From Punica granatum (taxonomy: Eukaryota; Streptophyta; Magnoliopsida; Myrtales; Lythraceae): a DNA stretch of 64,000 nt. A program made the position numbers and the translations under genes. The number at the start of each line of letters is the position of its first letter. Position 1 is the stretch's first letter. Below the pieces are notes generated by a model. The model had not been told where the DNA came from. It saw only the letters and a list, made by a program, of their open reading frames with translations, and made no database searches. The stretch is taken from assembly GCF_007655135.1 (NCBI RefSeq), contig NC_045132.1:5642001-5706000 (forward strand). The letters run 5' to 3'. This document shows positions 24,816-36,374 of the stretch, piece by piece.

Positions 24816-25173
24816 TTCATGCTAGGAAAGCTTTATCTCATAGTAGACTGATCAAGTTCAACTAAATTAATCGAGACCAATTGAATATTCAGATACGGGA
24901 TTCACACCGAAAGTGTTCCATTAGAGAAAGTTCGAGTGGATTCTTGGGCTGTGATCTTGCCCCACTACGTAGCTGGATCGATCTTTGAGCTTGTTATTAA
25001 TGAGTGCGTGACAGTGTTCGTTATTAATCCCACTTGACGTTGTTCGGGACCCACTTTAGAACTTCATCGAGGTAATTCTTATCCTTCTAAGATCCTATTA
25101 TTATAAGTATCATGTGGGGTCATAGATCGATGCCCCCTCATCCACCCCTACTGTTACGCCTCGTGTCCCTTTC

Positions 25174-25759
25174 TGTTGATATACGTTATCCCACATGGAA
25201 AAATTGAGAAAGAAACCACAAGCTTATATGAGGCTTGGGTCTAACAATCTATCAGCTTAAGCTTTTGGATTGCAAATGGGCTCAAGTTTGTGTAGGTTCA
25301 AGTGGAAAATTTACATGGTATCAGAGCGGGTTATACTTATGCGCGCTCGTGTGGGCTTACACCACGCTATATTCAGTTTCAAGGCAGCCAAGAGTGCGCC
25401 TCATGTTAATCGGGTCCAAGAGTGGCCTGGTCCAATTTCGAGGTAGCTAAAGGTGCACCTCTAGTTAGGCTCGAGTGTGGAGCTCGAGACTAGTTTGATA
25501 TTTGTCCCCTCTTGCACGAGCACGGAAGAGGATGCTCAGCTCGTGGTCAGTTGTTAAGGGCGGGTGTTTAAGGGCACGTGTGAAGTGTTGGATCACACGT
25601 GGCCACGTGAGGGCGGGTGTTGAGATACGTTATCTCACATGAAAAAATTAAGAAAGAAACCACAAGTTTATATGAGACTTGAGTTCAACAACCTATCAGC
25701 TTAATCTTTTTGGTTGTAAATGGGCTCAAGTTTGTGTAGGCCCAAGTGAAAAATTTACA
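25174..25759 (+). mobile_element. TRIM retrotransposon (complete, 586 bp)
   Basis: Two direct terminal repeats of 142 bp each (25174-25315 and 25618-25759) start TGTTGA and end TTTACA. The 5' repeat is followed at once by TGGTATCAGAGC (25316-25327), the primer-binding site complementary to initiator tRNA-Met. A G-rich polypurine-like stretch (GTGAGGGCGGG) precedes the 3' repeat. CTTTC flanks both sides (25169-25173 and 25760-25764) as a 5 bp target duplication. The 290 bp interior has no gag or pol. This is a terminal-repeat retrotransposon in miniature that needs proteins from other elements to move. The two LTRs differ at a modest number of positions, so the insertion is not very recent. 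Confidence 0.93.
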
Positions 25760-25764
25760 CTTTC

Positions 25765-26417
25765 CCCAAAGCTGCTTCCTCCGCTGCAGCTGGAGCGCCC
25801 CAAATCTGCCCCTAATTCGACCAGGGCAATTTGGATTTTGCTCGATATGACCAGCTCTGCCCTATATCCGGCCAGATTTGATTGGTCCCTGATGATAACC
25901 CCCGATTTGGGTCAACCCCATGGCTCACCCACCCGGCCTGATCGAGATTCAGTGTCAACCTTGTTATGGTTACCGTTTTTCCATTCCAGAAACTTTGGGT
26001 GCTCGGGAGCGTCGACGATTTACCAACATTGCCCGACGCCACTTATGTGTCAGTTTCGCTGTCCATTCTGGTAGCCGCAATGAGCTTTGCTTGGTTTGGT
26101 TAGGTTGTACTTGGATGATCATGGATTGTGATGATTCCGGGCAAAATTATTTGGTATCAATTGGGAGTGGTCTGATTATGGTGGATATGTAGTTTACTAT
26201 GTTAGGTTGGTTAATAAGGGGTGATTATCTAATCATCCAGGCTTGTGCCACCGTCGATAGTCGTATGGTTGACTTACTAGTCGGTAGTCTAGTGGTTGTC
26301 TTAGCTGAGGATCTCGTCGGCGGTCTAGTGGCAGTTTTAGTCGAGGATCTCGTCGGCAATCTATTGTATATAATGGGTGTGTTTTAATAAAATATTCCTC
26401 TTCACCAAAAAAAAAAA
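25765..26417 (+). mobile_element. Probable non-LTR retroelement remnant with poly(A) tail
   Basis: The segment ends in TTTAATAAAATATTCCTCTT, then CACC and A12, the form seen at plant LINE 3' ends. Just upstream, a ~40 bp unit ending GAGGATCTCGTCGGC is repeated in tandem (about 26280-26360). No reverse transcriptase domain remains. It belongs to the insertion that split copy 1 of the duplicated block. Confidence 0.45.
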
Positions 26418-27085
26418 ATCATGTTGGTTCATATGTTTTTCCTAACAATATACTGTAGGGTCATTTGCTTTTGCTAACAACGCCAAATGAAGCCAGTAGT
26501 ATTGAATGTTTACAAGAAAAAATATCATTTATTCGTTATATAAAAATTAATTATAATATATAAAAAAGTAGAGGAGGGTGCAATATGAGAATGTGTCATA
26601 GATAATTTTTTTGAAATCCCAGCTCATGGTTGAACGTCCTGCTAGGAGAATTTAATTTTTCATCAAAATCAAGAGTAAACAAATTCGAATTGCAAAATGA
26701 TCCGAGTTATAGAATTTTTTTAATATTTTCTTGAAAACAAAAAAAAGATTGTTTGGCATGACATTTTTGTAATTTAAGAAAGATATTTCTGCTAATAAAT
26801 TTTAATTTTTTCTTATAAGGTTAACTTTCTCCATAAATTGGATCATTTTTTGATATATTGATTTGTTTACACAGCTGCAAAGCTTGGGTCTATACCTAAT
26901 TGGGTAAAAGTCTAAAGAAGATGAACAAAAATGTATGGATGTTAAAAATATGCTTTTGTTTTTTGGGCTGAATAGTTAATAATATATGTTCTTGATCACA
27001 TACTACAGGTCATAAAATACTGTTTTACAGAATCTAAATCAAATTCAATGTAATGGAGTCGTGAAAGTAAATTTACAAGAAAAAT

Positions 27086-28349
27086 CTTGATTAGTATCTG
27101 ATTCCCCGAGCATACTTTTTTTATTTCAAAACAATCAATTTAAAAAGAAGAAAGTTATTGATTTAACACAACATATAGATTTTAAGACTTGTCACTTGAA
27201 GGAGATGTAATCGAAAAGCATACTGCGGGATGCTTCAAATAGTGGAGTTTTGATTTAATGTCCTCATATTACTCATGGTCGAACTGATGGCTGTAATACA
27301 CATGAAACTATAGCCCATTATAATATGGCACTTGCCCTTTTGAGTTGCATCTACAGATCTCTGAGTGGTATGCCATTGTCGGAAACAATTTTTCACCGAT
27401 TGTAGCTGTGACTTTACAATACTACTGTCTGTAACCAATGAGAAACAAAGAATAGAATAATTCATGAGGAAGGTGGAGCACTTTATTGTACAGTAATGGC
27501 AACACTTGCAGTCCATCGTATTCGCCACCGGTGAAAATAACAAAGAAACTGTACGCTAAATAAATTCCATAAAAGATATTGAGATTTAGCCATAACAGAA
27601 CTAAAGAAAGAAAAGAAAGCTCGAAGAGAACATATCCACGGCCATTGAAGAGCATACTACATTTAGAATATGAACCCCCTACAAATAGGAAGTATATCAG
27701 CCAAATAATATAGATAAGATCAATCCTGATGGAAAGAACACTCGAAAAATTAGTGGACGATTCTTGGGGGCATTCTGTCGAGCACTTAGAGAGCAAACTG
27801 AATAAGAGGGTTGATAGAACATGTACATCTATATTTATATACAATTATTAAGCCTAAGTCGACGCACATGAAGGATGAAGCCTATGTTCTTTCGAGTGAC
27901 TTTTGAATTGACGAGTGATGAAAATGCAACAAATGGTGGAATGTTATGGTGTCACCTCATCATAAAATTGCAAGAGTCTACCTCTTTAACCTACCATTAA
28001 TTTACATAAACATTTTGAATTCTTTTGTTATTTTTGGTACCAATTTTTGGAATATGATAAAACATTTTGAAAAAATATAAAAAGGTTGTTATATCTCATC
28101 ATATTCTCCCTTGTCGATTTCCTACTTTAAAGTTGAATAAGAGAACTTACATAGAAGACGAGACTTCATGCAAAATATTAGTCGGATTAGTATTGGTTAT
28201 GATTTTCTATTATTTCATGTACTTAATTTTATCGATACTATATTAACAGTGAGATTACGCTTTAATAGTAAGATGTTCTGATACATTTTATATTCACTAC
28301 ATTTCGAACAAAGAAATTAACTTTATAATAGTATCGTACATCATTATAA
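27086..28349. other. Region between duplicated blocks
   Basis: AT-rich. It holds one longer open frame on the minus strand (27422-27844, 140 codons, hydrophobic and Tyr/Phe/Leu rich). I do not recognise it, and no splice-linked neighbours are evident. It is reported as unassigned rather than as a gene. Confidence 0.25.
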
Positions 28350-28910
28350 TACTATTGTTGTTAGCCCACGTGTTGCGTGGGTCAATCATCTAATTATCAT
28401 AGTGCATCACCTAATATAAGAGGCAGAGGATTTAAAGAGAGTACACAATTGCCTATAAGCATATATATATATATATATAAATATATATATAAATGAGAGG
28501 GCGATCCCATGCACTGAGCGGGCATATCACCAGCGTCTGAGTCCTACTTTGTAATCGAACATCTTGAGAAGATTAGCGGGTTTAATTGATTCTCGAAGCA
28601 AAAGGAGGCAGGCCTAATTGCGCAAAGAGAATAGGCGCATAAAGAAATCGTTTGGAAGAGAAGAGGAGCAGTTACATTCGTTAATCTATTGAAATAAAAG
28701 GTTTGAAGAGAAGAGGAGCAGTTACGTATGTTGCCAAGGCATAAGCACAGACTAAACGTCGCATTATAAAGAAAAGGGTATTGTGGAAAACTTGTAAAAG
28801 TGAAAGGTTATTATTGGAAAGTAAATATGGGGTGGAGAAACACATAATTGAGCTTCACACTTAGAAAAATCTAATTGAGCTTCACACTTTCATAGATAGT
28901 ATAGATTAGG
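28350..28910 (-). mobile_element. Possible non-autonomous Helitron
   Basis: On the minus strand one end starts A|TCTATACTATC, typical of plant Helitron 5' ends. Near the other end is a hairpin CCCACG-caaca-CGTGGG (28365-28381), as found just before Helitron 3' ends. The expected CTRR terminus is not clear on this strand; on the plus strand the hairpin is followed 8 nt later by CTAA. Orientation and ends are therefore uncertain. A ~56 bp tandem repeat (GAAGAGAAGAGGAGCAGTTA) lies inside at about 28650-28725. Confidence 0.4.
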
Positions 28911-30292
28911 CCAGACATATATTCATATTATTTTGGTTTATTGTATAACGTTAAAACTTAAAAAAAAAATCAACAAATGAGAAAGAATCTTTCCCATTTA
29001 ATAAATCTGTAAGTAAGTAAGTAAATAAATAAATAAATAAATAGGACAAGAAGTAAAGGCATTGATCATAACAGAGTAAGGAGCAAGTTTAGAACGCAAA
29101 AAAACACTAATTATTCATAATTTTCTTCTTTTTTTTTCCCTTTGAGTTTTCATAAAAATGTTTATGTATCATTTTGACTATTTTGAATATTATTTCTCAA
29201 TAAATTTCATTTACTTTGTCTGTATATATAAATTTGAGGAAAAGTGGCGATATGGATTCGAGTGTGAAATTGTTTTCTGACTGCATGGATATTTTTGTTA
29301 TTTATTTATGTTGTGATAAAAAAGAACAGAAAATTTTAAAAAATAATAATAAATAAATGAATAAGAAAAAAAAGCAAATTCATACCCTTTTTCCTTCCAA
29401 AATTGCCTCGGTCTCCTATATTTCAGTTATTCTAATGACTATGAAAAAATTAAAAGTGAATTGTGGGATACCTTCTGTAAAATTGTTTGAGCTTTTCAAT
29501 AATATAGATTAGTAAAGTTATAATATATTACTTGCTAATATCAAACCAATTGAATATATCTTATAAGCAGAATAATTATACATATATATATATATATATA
29601 TTATAAATTCAGAAAATAATTTTATTTATATATTGAGCAATAAATAAATCAACTGTTAGTGAATATGTTTTTATTAACAGTGCTGACTGAAGCCGATTGT
29701 ATTGAATGTTTCTAAGAAAGAATATCATTTATTGATTAGATAACAATCAATTATAATATATAAAAGTTGGAAAATGATATGAGAATGTCTCACGAATCAT
29801 TTTTTTGAAATCCCCAACTCGTACTTGAACATCCTGCTCGAAAATTTAATTTCTTCATCAAAATCAATAGTAAATAAATTTGAATTGAAAAATAATAAAC
29901 CTATGGAGCTATGGACAAATATTAAGTATTTTCTCAAAAGCAAAAAGTTTTCTCCATAAACTAAATGATATTTTTGTAATCTATGAGATATATTTCTGCA
30001 AATAAACTTTAATTTTTCTTTATAAAGTTAGCTTTCTCCATAAATTAGATTTTTTTATATTAATTTCTTTTACACACCTTCAAAGCATGGATCTGTACCT
30101 AACTGTGTAAAAGTTAAAAGAAAATGAACAAAAATGTCTGAATGTTAATAATATGTTTTTTTTTTGCTGAATAGCTAATAATATGTTCTTGATCACATAC
30201 TACAGGTCATAAAATATTGTTTTATAGAATTTAAATCAAATTCAAAGTAATGGAGATGGTGAAAGTTTATTTACAAGAAAAATCTTAATCGA
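28905..30292. repeat. Duplicated block, copy 2 (uninterrupted)
   Basis: Aligns with 24000-24690 plus 26465-27085. It includes copy D of the ~350 bp repeat (28975-29340). Since it lacks the retroelements found in copy 1, it preserves the pre-insertion arrangement. Confidence 0.8.
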
Positions 30293-30666
30293 ACGATAAC
30301 AAGTTGGTGCGCCATACGGAATGGACATTTTTTTTTTATTTCCCCTTCATTTAATAAAGGTAATATCCCAAAATAAAATTTGCTAACAATGATAAATGTT
30401 AATTATAATTAGATTTAGCAATCATTTCTGTATTGTCGTTTTCGTTTTCAATGATGTTAGGCCATATAAATTGACTGCAATTCCTTTTATATTCACATGC
30501 ATGCAACGTGTGTGGTAAATAAAGCGAGGTGGAATTTCGTTTTGGTCGGAGACTCTCTCCTCCCCAGATTTTATTAATTAATTAATTAATTTATTTTTGT
30601 ATACGACAGCAAAATTTAGTCATTGGACTTGCTCATTACGCCATAAATCCTAATTGAATACATCAT
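30293..30666. other. AT-rich spacer
   Basis: Contains a short (TAAT)n tract near 30573-30592. No gene was seen. Confidence 0.3.
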
Positions 30667-31301
30667 TAGTTATATAAAAATATACGATATTTGCACTTTT
30701 TTTAATATAGTACAACATTTAGAAAATAGTACAAAACGATACGACCTTTGCAATTGTTTTTTAAAATATAGCATAACCTTTGTAGAGTAGTATATAAATG
30801 CACGACTTTTACATTTTTTTTCTAAATATATCATGACCTTTAAAAAATAGAACATAAATACATGACTTTTAGGTTGAGCTGCGATTCTAGCACGATGTCA
30901 ATTATTTTATCAAATATAAAGAGTTAGCGATGCAATGTGGCACAATATGATTGAATGAGTGACACTTGGCACTGTTAACTCCATGTTAACTGTTATCGTC
31001 CAATCATGTGGGGTCTACTTGTGCAATCATGTTCAGCCTTGTAGCACCGTTAGCTCCACGTTAGTTATTATTATTACAATTTGACTGAATAATTTACATT
31101 ATACTAAATGCACAACTAAATCTAAAGGTCGTGTTATATTTAGGGAAAAAGTGCAAAGATTGTGCCTTTATATGCTTCTCTTTAAAGGTCGTGCTATATT
31201 TATAAAAAAAAATACAAAGATCGTGCATTTTTGTATTATTTTCCTAAAGTCGTGCTATATTTTAAAAAAAGTATTAATGTTGTACCTTTTTAGGTAATTA
31301 A
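30667..31301. mobile_element. Foldback element with tandem repeats in its arms
   Basis: The left arm has ~60 bp units of the type 'acgacctttgca...aatatagcatgacctt'. The right arm has the reverse complement ('aaggtcgtgctatattta...aaagatcgtgca'), also repeated about three times. The ends are TTAGTTATATAAAAATA and, reversed, TTAATTACCTAAAAAGG. Non-coding. Confidence 0.75.
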
Positions 31302-32179
31302 GTATTTTCAAAATATCCGTTGGTTACAATCGCTTGCCGTTTCATCCTTTAAGAAATCCTGTGGTTTAGGGACAGACACAATATATTCTTCCCCAATTAG
31401 AAGGGCAAATATTATAAAGAATTTTATTAAAATTTGAGAAATCATATGTCAATTCACGTTGTAATATTTATTGTTCATTGATATCAGTCACATCAAACAG
31501 CCTCTAAAAAAAAAAAAGAAACTGGACACATGAGTTGCAATTTAGGATAAATTTAGATTTCGCATTGGATTGTTAGTATCACGGTCAGATCTGTTTATGT
31601 TGAATGTCGAACAGTCAAGAAGATAGACTTTATTATGACAAGGGTAAAAATATTCTTGCCCAATTTGAGAAGCCGTTACATGTTGGACCATACGAAGACA
31701 CAAAAGATGAACCCCGCAACTCTCTATTTGGTGGTGCGTAAGTGTCGTTAATTAATTAAATGAAGGCACAACGCTGGGACAACCTTTTGTCCCGAGCCGG
31801 ACAGAGACACACTCACACTCTCTCTCTGCAGCATTATCTCTATTCACAACCAAAGCTCTCTGAATTTCTAAGGTCTTGGTCCTCTAGCCCTTCTGAGCTT
31901 CGATGATATATGAAGGTTCCGGCCAGCTCTCATGCGTCCTGAATTGCACAAATTCATCAGTGATTCACCGGATTGCTGTCCTGAGTAATTAAAGTAAGTA
32001 TATCGATCGCATTAGCCACTTGGATGTGCTGATAATATTGGCAAATTCTTGTGTAATCAGTTAGTTCGATGGTTCCGGTGTGTATCGCGGCTCTTCAGTT
32101 CAGTTTGTATAGATCCGCTTCTTGTGGGCATGGTTGTTGATTGAGGCTAGGAGAAGTCAACTAACTAAGCTGCAAGGAA
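31302..32179 (+). promoter_or_regulatory. Upstream region of the LSI2-like gene
   Basis: The part from about 31680 is duplicated at 21470-22136. A CT-rich stretch (ACTCTCTCTCT near 31815) suggests the leader. Exact promoter elements were not assigned. Confidence 0.4.
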
Positions 32180-34021
32180 ATGGCACTGGCTTCAACTCCT
32201 AAAGTGGTTCTTGGCTCCATAGCGTTTGCCATCTTCTGGGTCCTCGCGGTTTTCCCGTCCGTCCCGTTCCTCCCGGTTGGGCGGACTGCAGGTTCTCTTC
32301 TCGGGGCCATGCTGATGGTCATCTTCCGAGTCTTAACTCCAGAGCAAGCCTATGCATCAATTGACCTCCAGATCCTCGGCCTCCTCTTCGGAACAATGGT
32401 TGTTAGCATCTACCTCGAGAGGGCGGACTTGTTCCAGCACTTAGGGAAGTTACTTTCTTGGAGAAGCAAAGGAGCCAAGGACCTGCTCAGTCGGGTTTGC
32501 TTGATATCTGCGATTTCGAGCGCTCTCTTCACAAACGATACCTCCTGCGTTGTCTTAACCGAGTTCGTCCTTAAGATTGCCCGACAGCACAATCTGCCTC
32601 CTCGCCCGTTTTTACTAGCCCTGGCCTCCAGCGCGAATATTGGGTCTTCAGCAACTCCGATTGGAAACCCCCAGAATCTTGTGATAGCCATCCAGAGTAA
32701 GATCTCGTTTGGGAATTTCCTCCTTGGCCTTTTCCCAGCGATGCTTGTGGGAGTTGTAGTTAATGCGGTGATACTTTTGGGCATGTATTGGAGGGTGCTG
32801 TCAGTTCCCAAGGACGAGGAGGATGTGCCCATGGAAGTCGTGTCCGAGGAAGATGTGACTTCTCATCGGTTTTCACCAGCTAGAATGTCCCACTTCCCGT
32901 CCCAAGAGTCGAACAGGAGATTGAATTCATCTCCTACAAGCATTCAAAGCTCTCCCAAGGCCAATGGAAGTCCGGTGAATCTCGAGACGCTTAGGAACCG
33001 GCTGGTTTCAAGCGAGAACGAGATCCAGAGGGCCTCATCGAACAACGGACTGAATGAAGACGACATTGTCACTACCTCAAAAGGTGTCCTGTCTGTGGAA
33101 ATGAGATCCAACGATGGAAAGGAAACTCCTTCCGCGAAATGGAAGAGGCTGGTGTGGAAATCTTGCGTTTACCTTGTCACGGTTGGGATGCTGATCTCGT
33201 TGCTGATGGGTCTCAACATGTCCTGGACAGCGATCACCGCTGCGCTTGCCCTTGTAGTCCTTGACTTTAAGGATGCCGGGGCCTGCCTTGAGAAGGTAAA
33301 ACGAATTATGAGCGTAACAAAGTCTCTCGACTTTTTGGCTAAGATCTAGTAAGTTATACGATGACTCATTGTTTAATAATACCTGTTTCTTTAGTCTCTT
33401 GCTAAGGGTCGAGATGTATTCTTCAATATATGCATGAAAATGATGCGACAACTTTCGTTTTAAATGAGGTGGTTTAGTCTTCTTCTGGTTCAGGTCTCGT
33501 ACTCGTTGCTGATCTTCTTCTGCGGGATGTTCATCACGGTTGATGGTTTCAATAAGACTGGTATCCCGAGCACGTTGTGGAACCTCATGGAGCCATACTC
33601 GAAGATTGACCGTCCGAGCGGAATCGCAGTTCTTGCCATAGTTATTCTGGTTCTCTCAAACTTGGCTTCCAACGTACCAACAGGTAATGAACTATGCCAT
33701 ACCTCAACTCATGCAATCAATTCTGTAGTCAGCATATATCAATCTGTTCGGTTTTCAGTCCTGCTGCTCGGAGGGCGTGTGGCTGCATCAGCGGCTGCAA
33801 TTTCATCAGCCGAAGAGAAGAAGTCGTGGCTGATCTTGGCCTGGGTGAGCACAGTGGCGGGGAATCTCTCCCTGCTCGGGTCGGCAGCGAACTTGATCGT
33901 GTGTGAGCAGGCTCGGCGGGCCCCAGGCCTGGGGTATACCCTGTCCTTCTGGGGCCACCTCAAATTTGGAGTTCCATCCACCATTATAGTCACCGCCATT
34001 GGACTGACTCTCATTAGATGA
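32180..34021 (+). CDS. LSI2-like anion efflux transporter (ArsB/NhaD, CitMHS-type)
   Basis: Three exons join in frame to 522 aa: 32180-33295, 33494-33683, 33759-34021. It has about ten hydrophobic spans, with a Ser-rich, acidic cytoplasmic loop at about residues 212-310 dividing the two halves. Conserved family motifs are ALFTNDTSC (about 115-122) and [17 protein letters not shown] (about 150-166), as in the ArsB/NhaD superfamily. The N-terminus [16 protein letters not shown] closely resembles rice silicon efflux transporter LSI2. Family knowledge: rice LSI2 exports silicic acid (and arsenite) from root cells; most eudicots carry LSI2-like genes whose substrate is less clear. Silicon export here is therefore an inference, and plasma-membrane location is expected. 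A truncated paralogue lies 10 kb upstream at 22137. Confidence 0.88.
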
Positions 34022-34335
34022 TAATGAAACCATCTCATGTTTGGGATTGCATTCACTGTAATTAATTATAGATATCAACACCAAACTCAGAGTCAAATCG
34101 AAAATGCTTGGGCTGTCGTCTTTCGTAGTTTTTTCCTTTATTATATAAAGATCATTGTCGCTTTCAGTCTGTTTGTTTCCTTCTAATTTCTTTGCATTAT
34201 TTTTGAGGCAATGGACCCCCCGGTGATGCAAAGGGTGATGCTTTCAATGGAAAACTGCCCTACAAAAATCAGAACCCGCCAGGAATAATTCAGAACGTCT
34301 TTGACTTTTTTTGTGAAAGGGTTCTTGGAGATTTT

Positions 34336-34532
34336 ATAAACCCCGTTTGTTTTTAGATTAAAATCACAAAAATTTTAATTTTAATTTTAACTCAGCCCAT
34401 TACATAATAAAAATACATATTTTCCAAGTCAAAAATTTTAACTTTAATTTTAATTCAACACACTACACAACATTTTGTCATTTTCCACAATCAAAATCAA
34501 AGTTACTTTAACTCTAAAATCAAACGCACCGT
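34336..34532. mobile_element. Short MITE
   Basis: About 200 bp with imperfect inverted ends: CCCCGTTTGTTTTTAGATT at left, and CTCTAAAATCAAACGCACC at right, which reads GGTGCGTTTGATTTTAGAG in reverse. The ends resemble those of the Harbinger-like element at 47949-48879. The interior is AT-rich with 'ttttaattttaa' repeats. Confidence 0.6.
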
Positions 34533-34734
34533 ATAATTTTTCTTTATATTTTTTCAAATTATCACTAAACACTCTTCAAATACATAAAATTTCATTATTG
34601 AAAGAGATCTTAATTATTTGAAATGATTTGACAAATGAATTATTGTACTCTTCCGTCTATTCAGATATATTGACTTTCTTTTGGACGAAGTGGCAGATCG
34701 ATCTTCAACTTTGCATTCTAGAGTTAAATAAACT

Positions 34735-35265
34735 GGGCGAACCGGCCATGCTTATCTTAATCAATTAAATAACTGGTAATCTGTATAAAAATTCATTGAC
34801 CGTCCTAAACAAAAACTAGGTCTCTACTTAATGTAGAATTATCTTCCTGTTAATATAGAATATTAATTCACTCACCTCAAAAAGATGTTGAGTAACTTCA
34901 TGGTTCGAAAATATCTTCAAAGTTCTGTTTTGGATAGTTGATGAAGAGGTTTATTCTTGAGTTTCGATCTCCCCTTTCATGGAAAACAAAGTTGTAAATA
35001 TGTACCTTTCTAAACACAAAACTCCATTAAACCTTAAATAATCAATTCACCAATTATAAATGTAAGTCATAAATATGCACGTATGATCTTCCATGGATGT
35101 ATGTCTTTTCGGCTTTCCGAGATGCGGTGGTGGTACGTTATTGCAGCCCTTGTCACCTTCTCATTGGAGGTGAACTGAAAATTCATGCAAATAAAGATCT
35201 ACTTCATCATACATGGCATATTTTGACGATTCGTCTTGTCTTTTATAATTGTATATAGATTTTCA
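34735..35265. repeat. ~500 bp direct repeat, copy 1
   Basis: Aligns with 36375-37180. Shared blocks include 'aatatagaatattaattcac', 'ttcatggaaaacaaag' and TGACGATTCGTCTTG. Copy 2 has an extra ~270 bp near its left end (about 36440-36710). The two copies are 1.5 kb apart and could be a tandem duplication or old terminal repeats of an unrecognised element. No primer site or TG...CA ends were found. Confidence 0.75.
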
Positions 35266-36374
35266 TCAAAACTAATAATGAGTACCTTATAATGAATTAG
35301 AAATGAAAGTGATGTTTGTTAATAGATTTCGAGTTATTTTCATCTAAAACTCAATTATATTTTTAATTTCTAAAAGATCAGAACATATCAGTATATCAAA
35401 TTATGAAATTATTAATTGGTAAATATTCATACGATAAATCTCACGAAATTAGAAGAAATGTAAGTTCCAGAGTCATAAATTAATGTAGTATTTCTCTTAA
35501 AAGCCAGAAAAAAGAAGAAAATAATTAAAAAGGAAAAGGAAAATGTACATTTAGCGATCATTTTTTATTGGAATTGGTAACTGTAAAACCCCGTAAGACT
35601 TTCCTCACCGGTAGAATCTGCAACCGTTGTTTCATATATTTGTGTAGTGTGATTTGTTGAGCGGACCGCTCTTATAACTCGATAAATTTGTGCCACAGAG
35701 AGGTACGTTCAGTGCCAACCTCAGATGGCGTCATATCAAACTGAAAGGAAGAACAAGTAACCGACTTTCAAATGATTTCTTGTAGCCTCAAACCTCAGAA
35801 GGTCAAAGCCTCCTCAGTGGATATCAGGATCATCACCTTATAAATCTTATGAACGATGACAATGGATACTGTCAACCAGCTTAAGCTTCATTGTGGATTG
35901 AGTTCGGATTTTGATTTCAGCACGTTGCGACAATTTTTTGCAGTCTATTCTGTGATTTGCTACCTACTTTATATATATTACTGTCTTAATCTATGTCAGT
36001 GAATGTGAAAGAAAGATTCCACAAGTTGGGGTTGAGATTGTTTATTCTCTTCTTTGTCACCTCCTCCAGCTGGAGATTGCTGTTTCTGTTCTGATTTCCT
36101 TTTTCCCAGTGAAAGCTTTTGGAAGAAAGTTTAAATTTTACTTAAGTGAGTCAATTATGCTTTTATTTATTTGCTAAATGCAATCTATATACAAATGTTA
36201 ACTTGAGTACCATTTATTTTAAATATGCAATATTAATTTGAGTACCATATTGCTATTTTCTAATTATAACGTACAACGATATATTATCTCTGCACTCGTC
36301 TTACTAATATTCTTATAATTTTTGAGAATGCCACATAAGGGTTATGGCCTAGTTTATATAAACTAGGCGATTCC
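35266..36374. other. Interior between the 500 bp direct repeats
   Basis: AT-rich, with no significant open frame and no retroelement domain. Nothing else was recognised. Confidence 0.3.

Larger units (their letters stand above)
24000..27085. repeat. Duplicated block, copy 1 (interrupted)
   Basis: The left part (24000-24690) and right part (about 26465-27085) align in order with the continuous block 28905-30292. The right part shares 'ttcttgatcacatactacag' and GTCATAAAATA. The 1.8 kb between them (24690-26465) is missing from copy 2, so it was inserted into copy 1. The left part includes repeat copy C. Confidence 0.8.

Noticed and set aside
25235..25450. Open frames within the TRIM element
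   Set aside because: They span the LTR and primer-binding site and have no retroviral-type protein motifs.
27422..27844. 140-codon hydrophobic frame on the minus strand
   Set aside because: No recognisable family, no clear exon partners and AT-rich composition. Kept only as an unassigned region.
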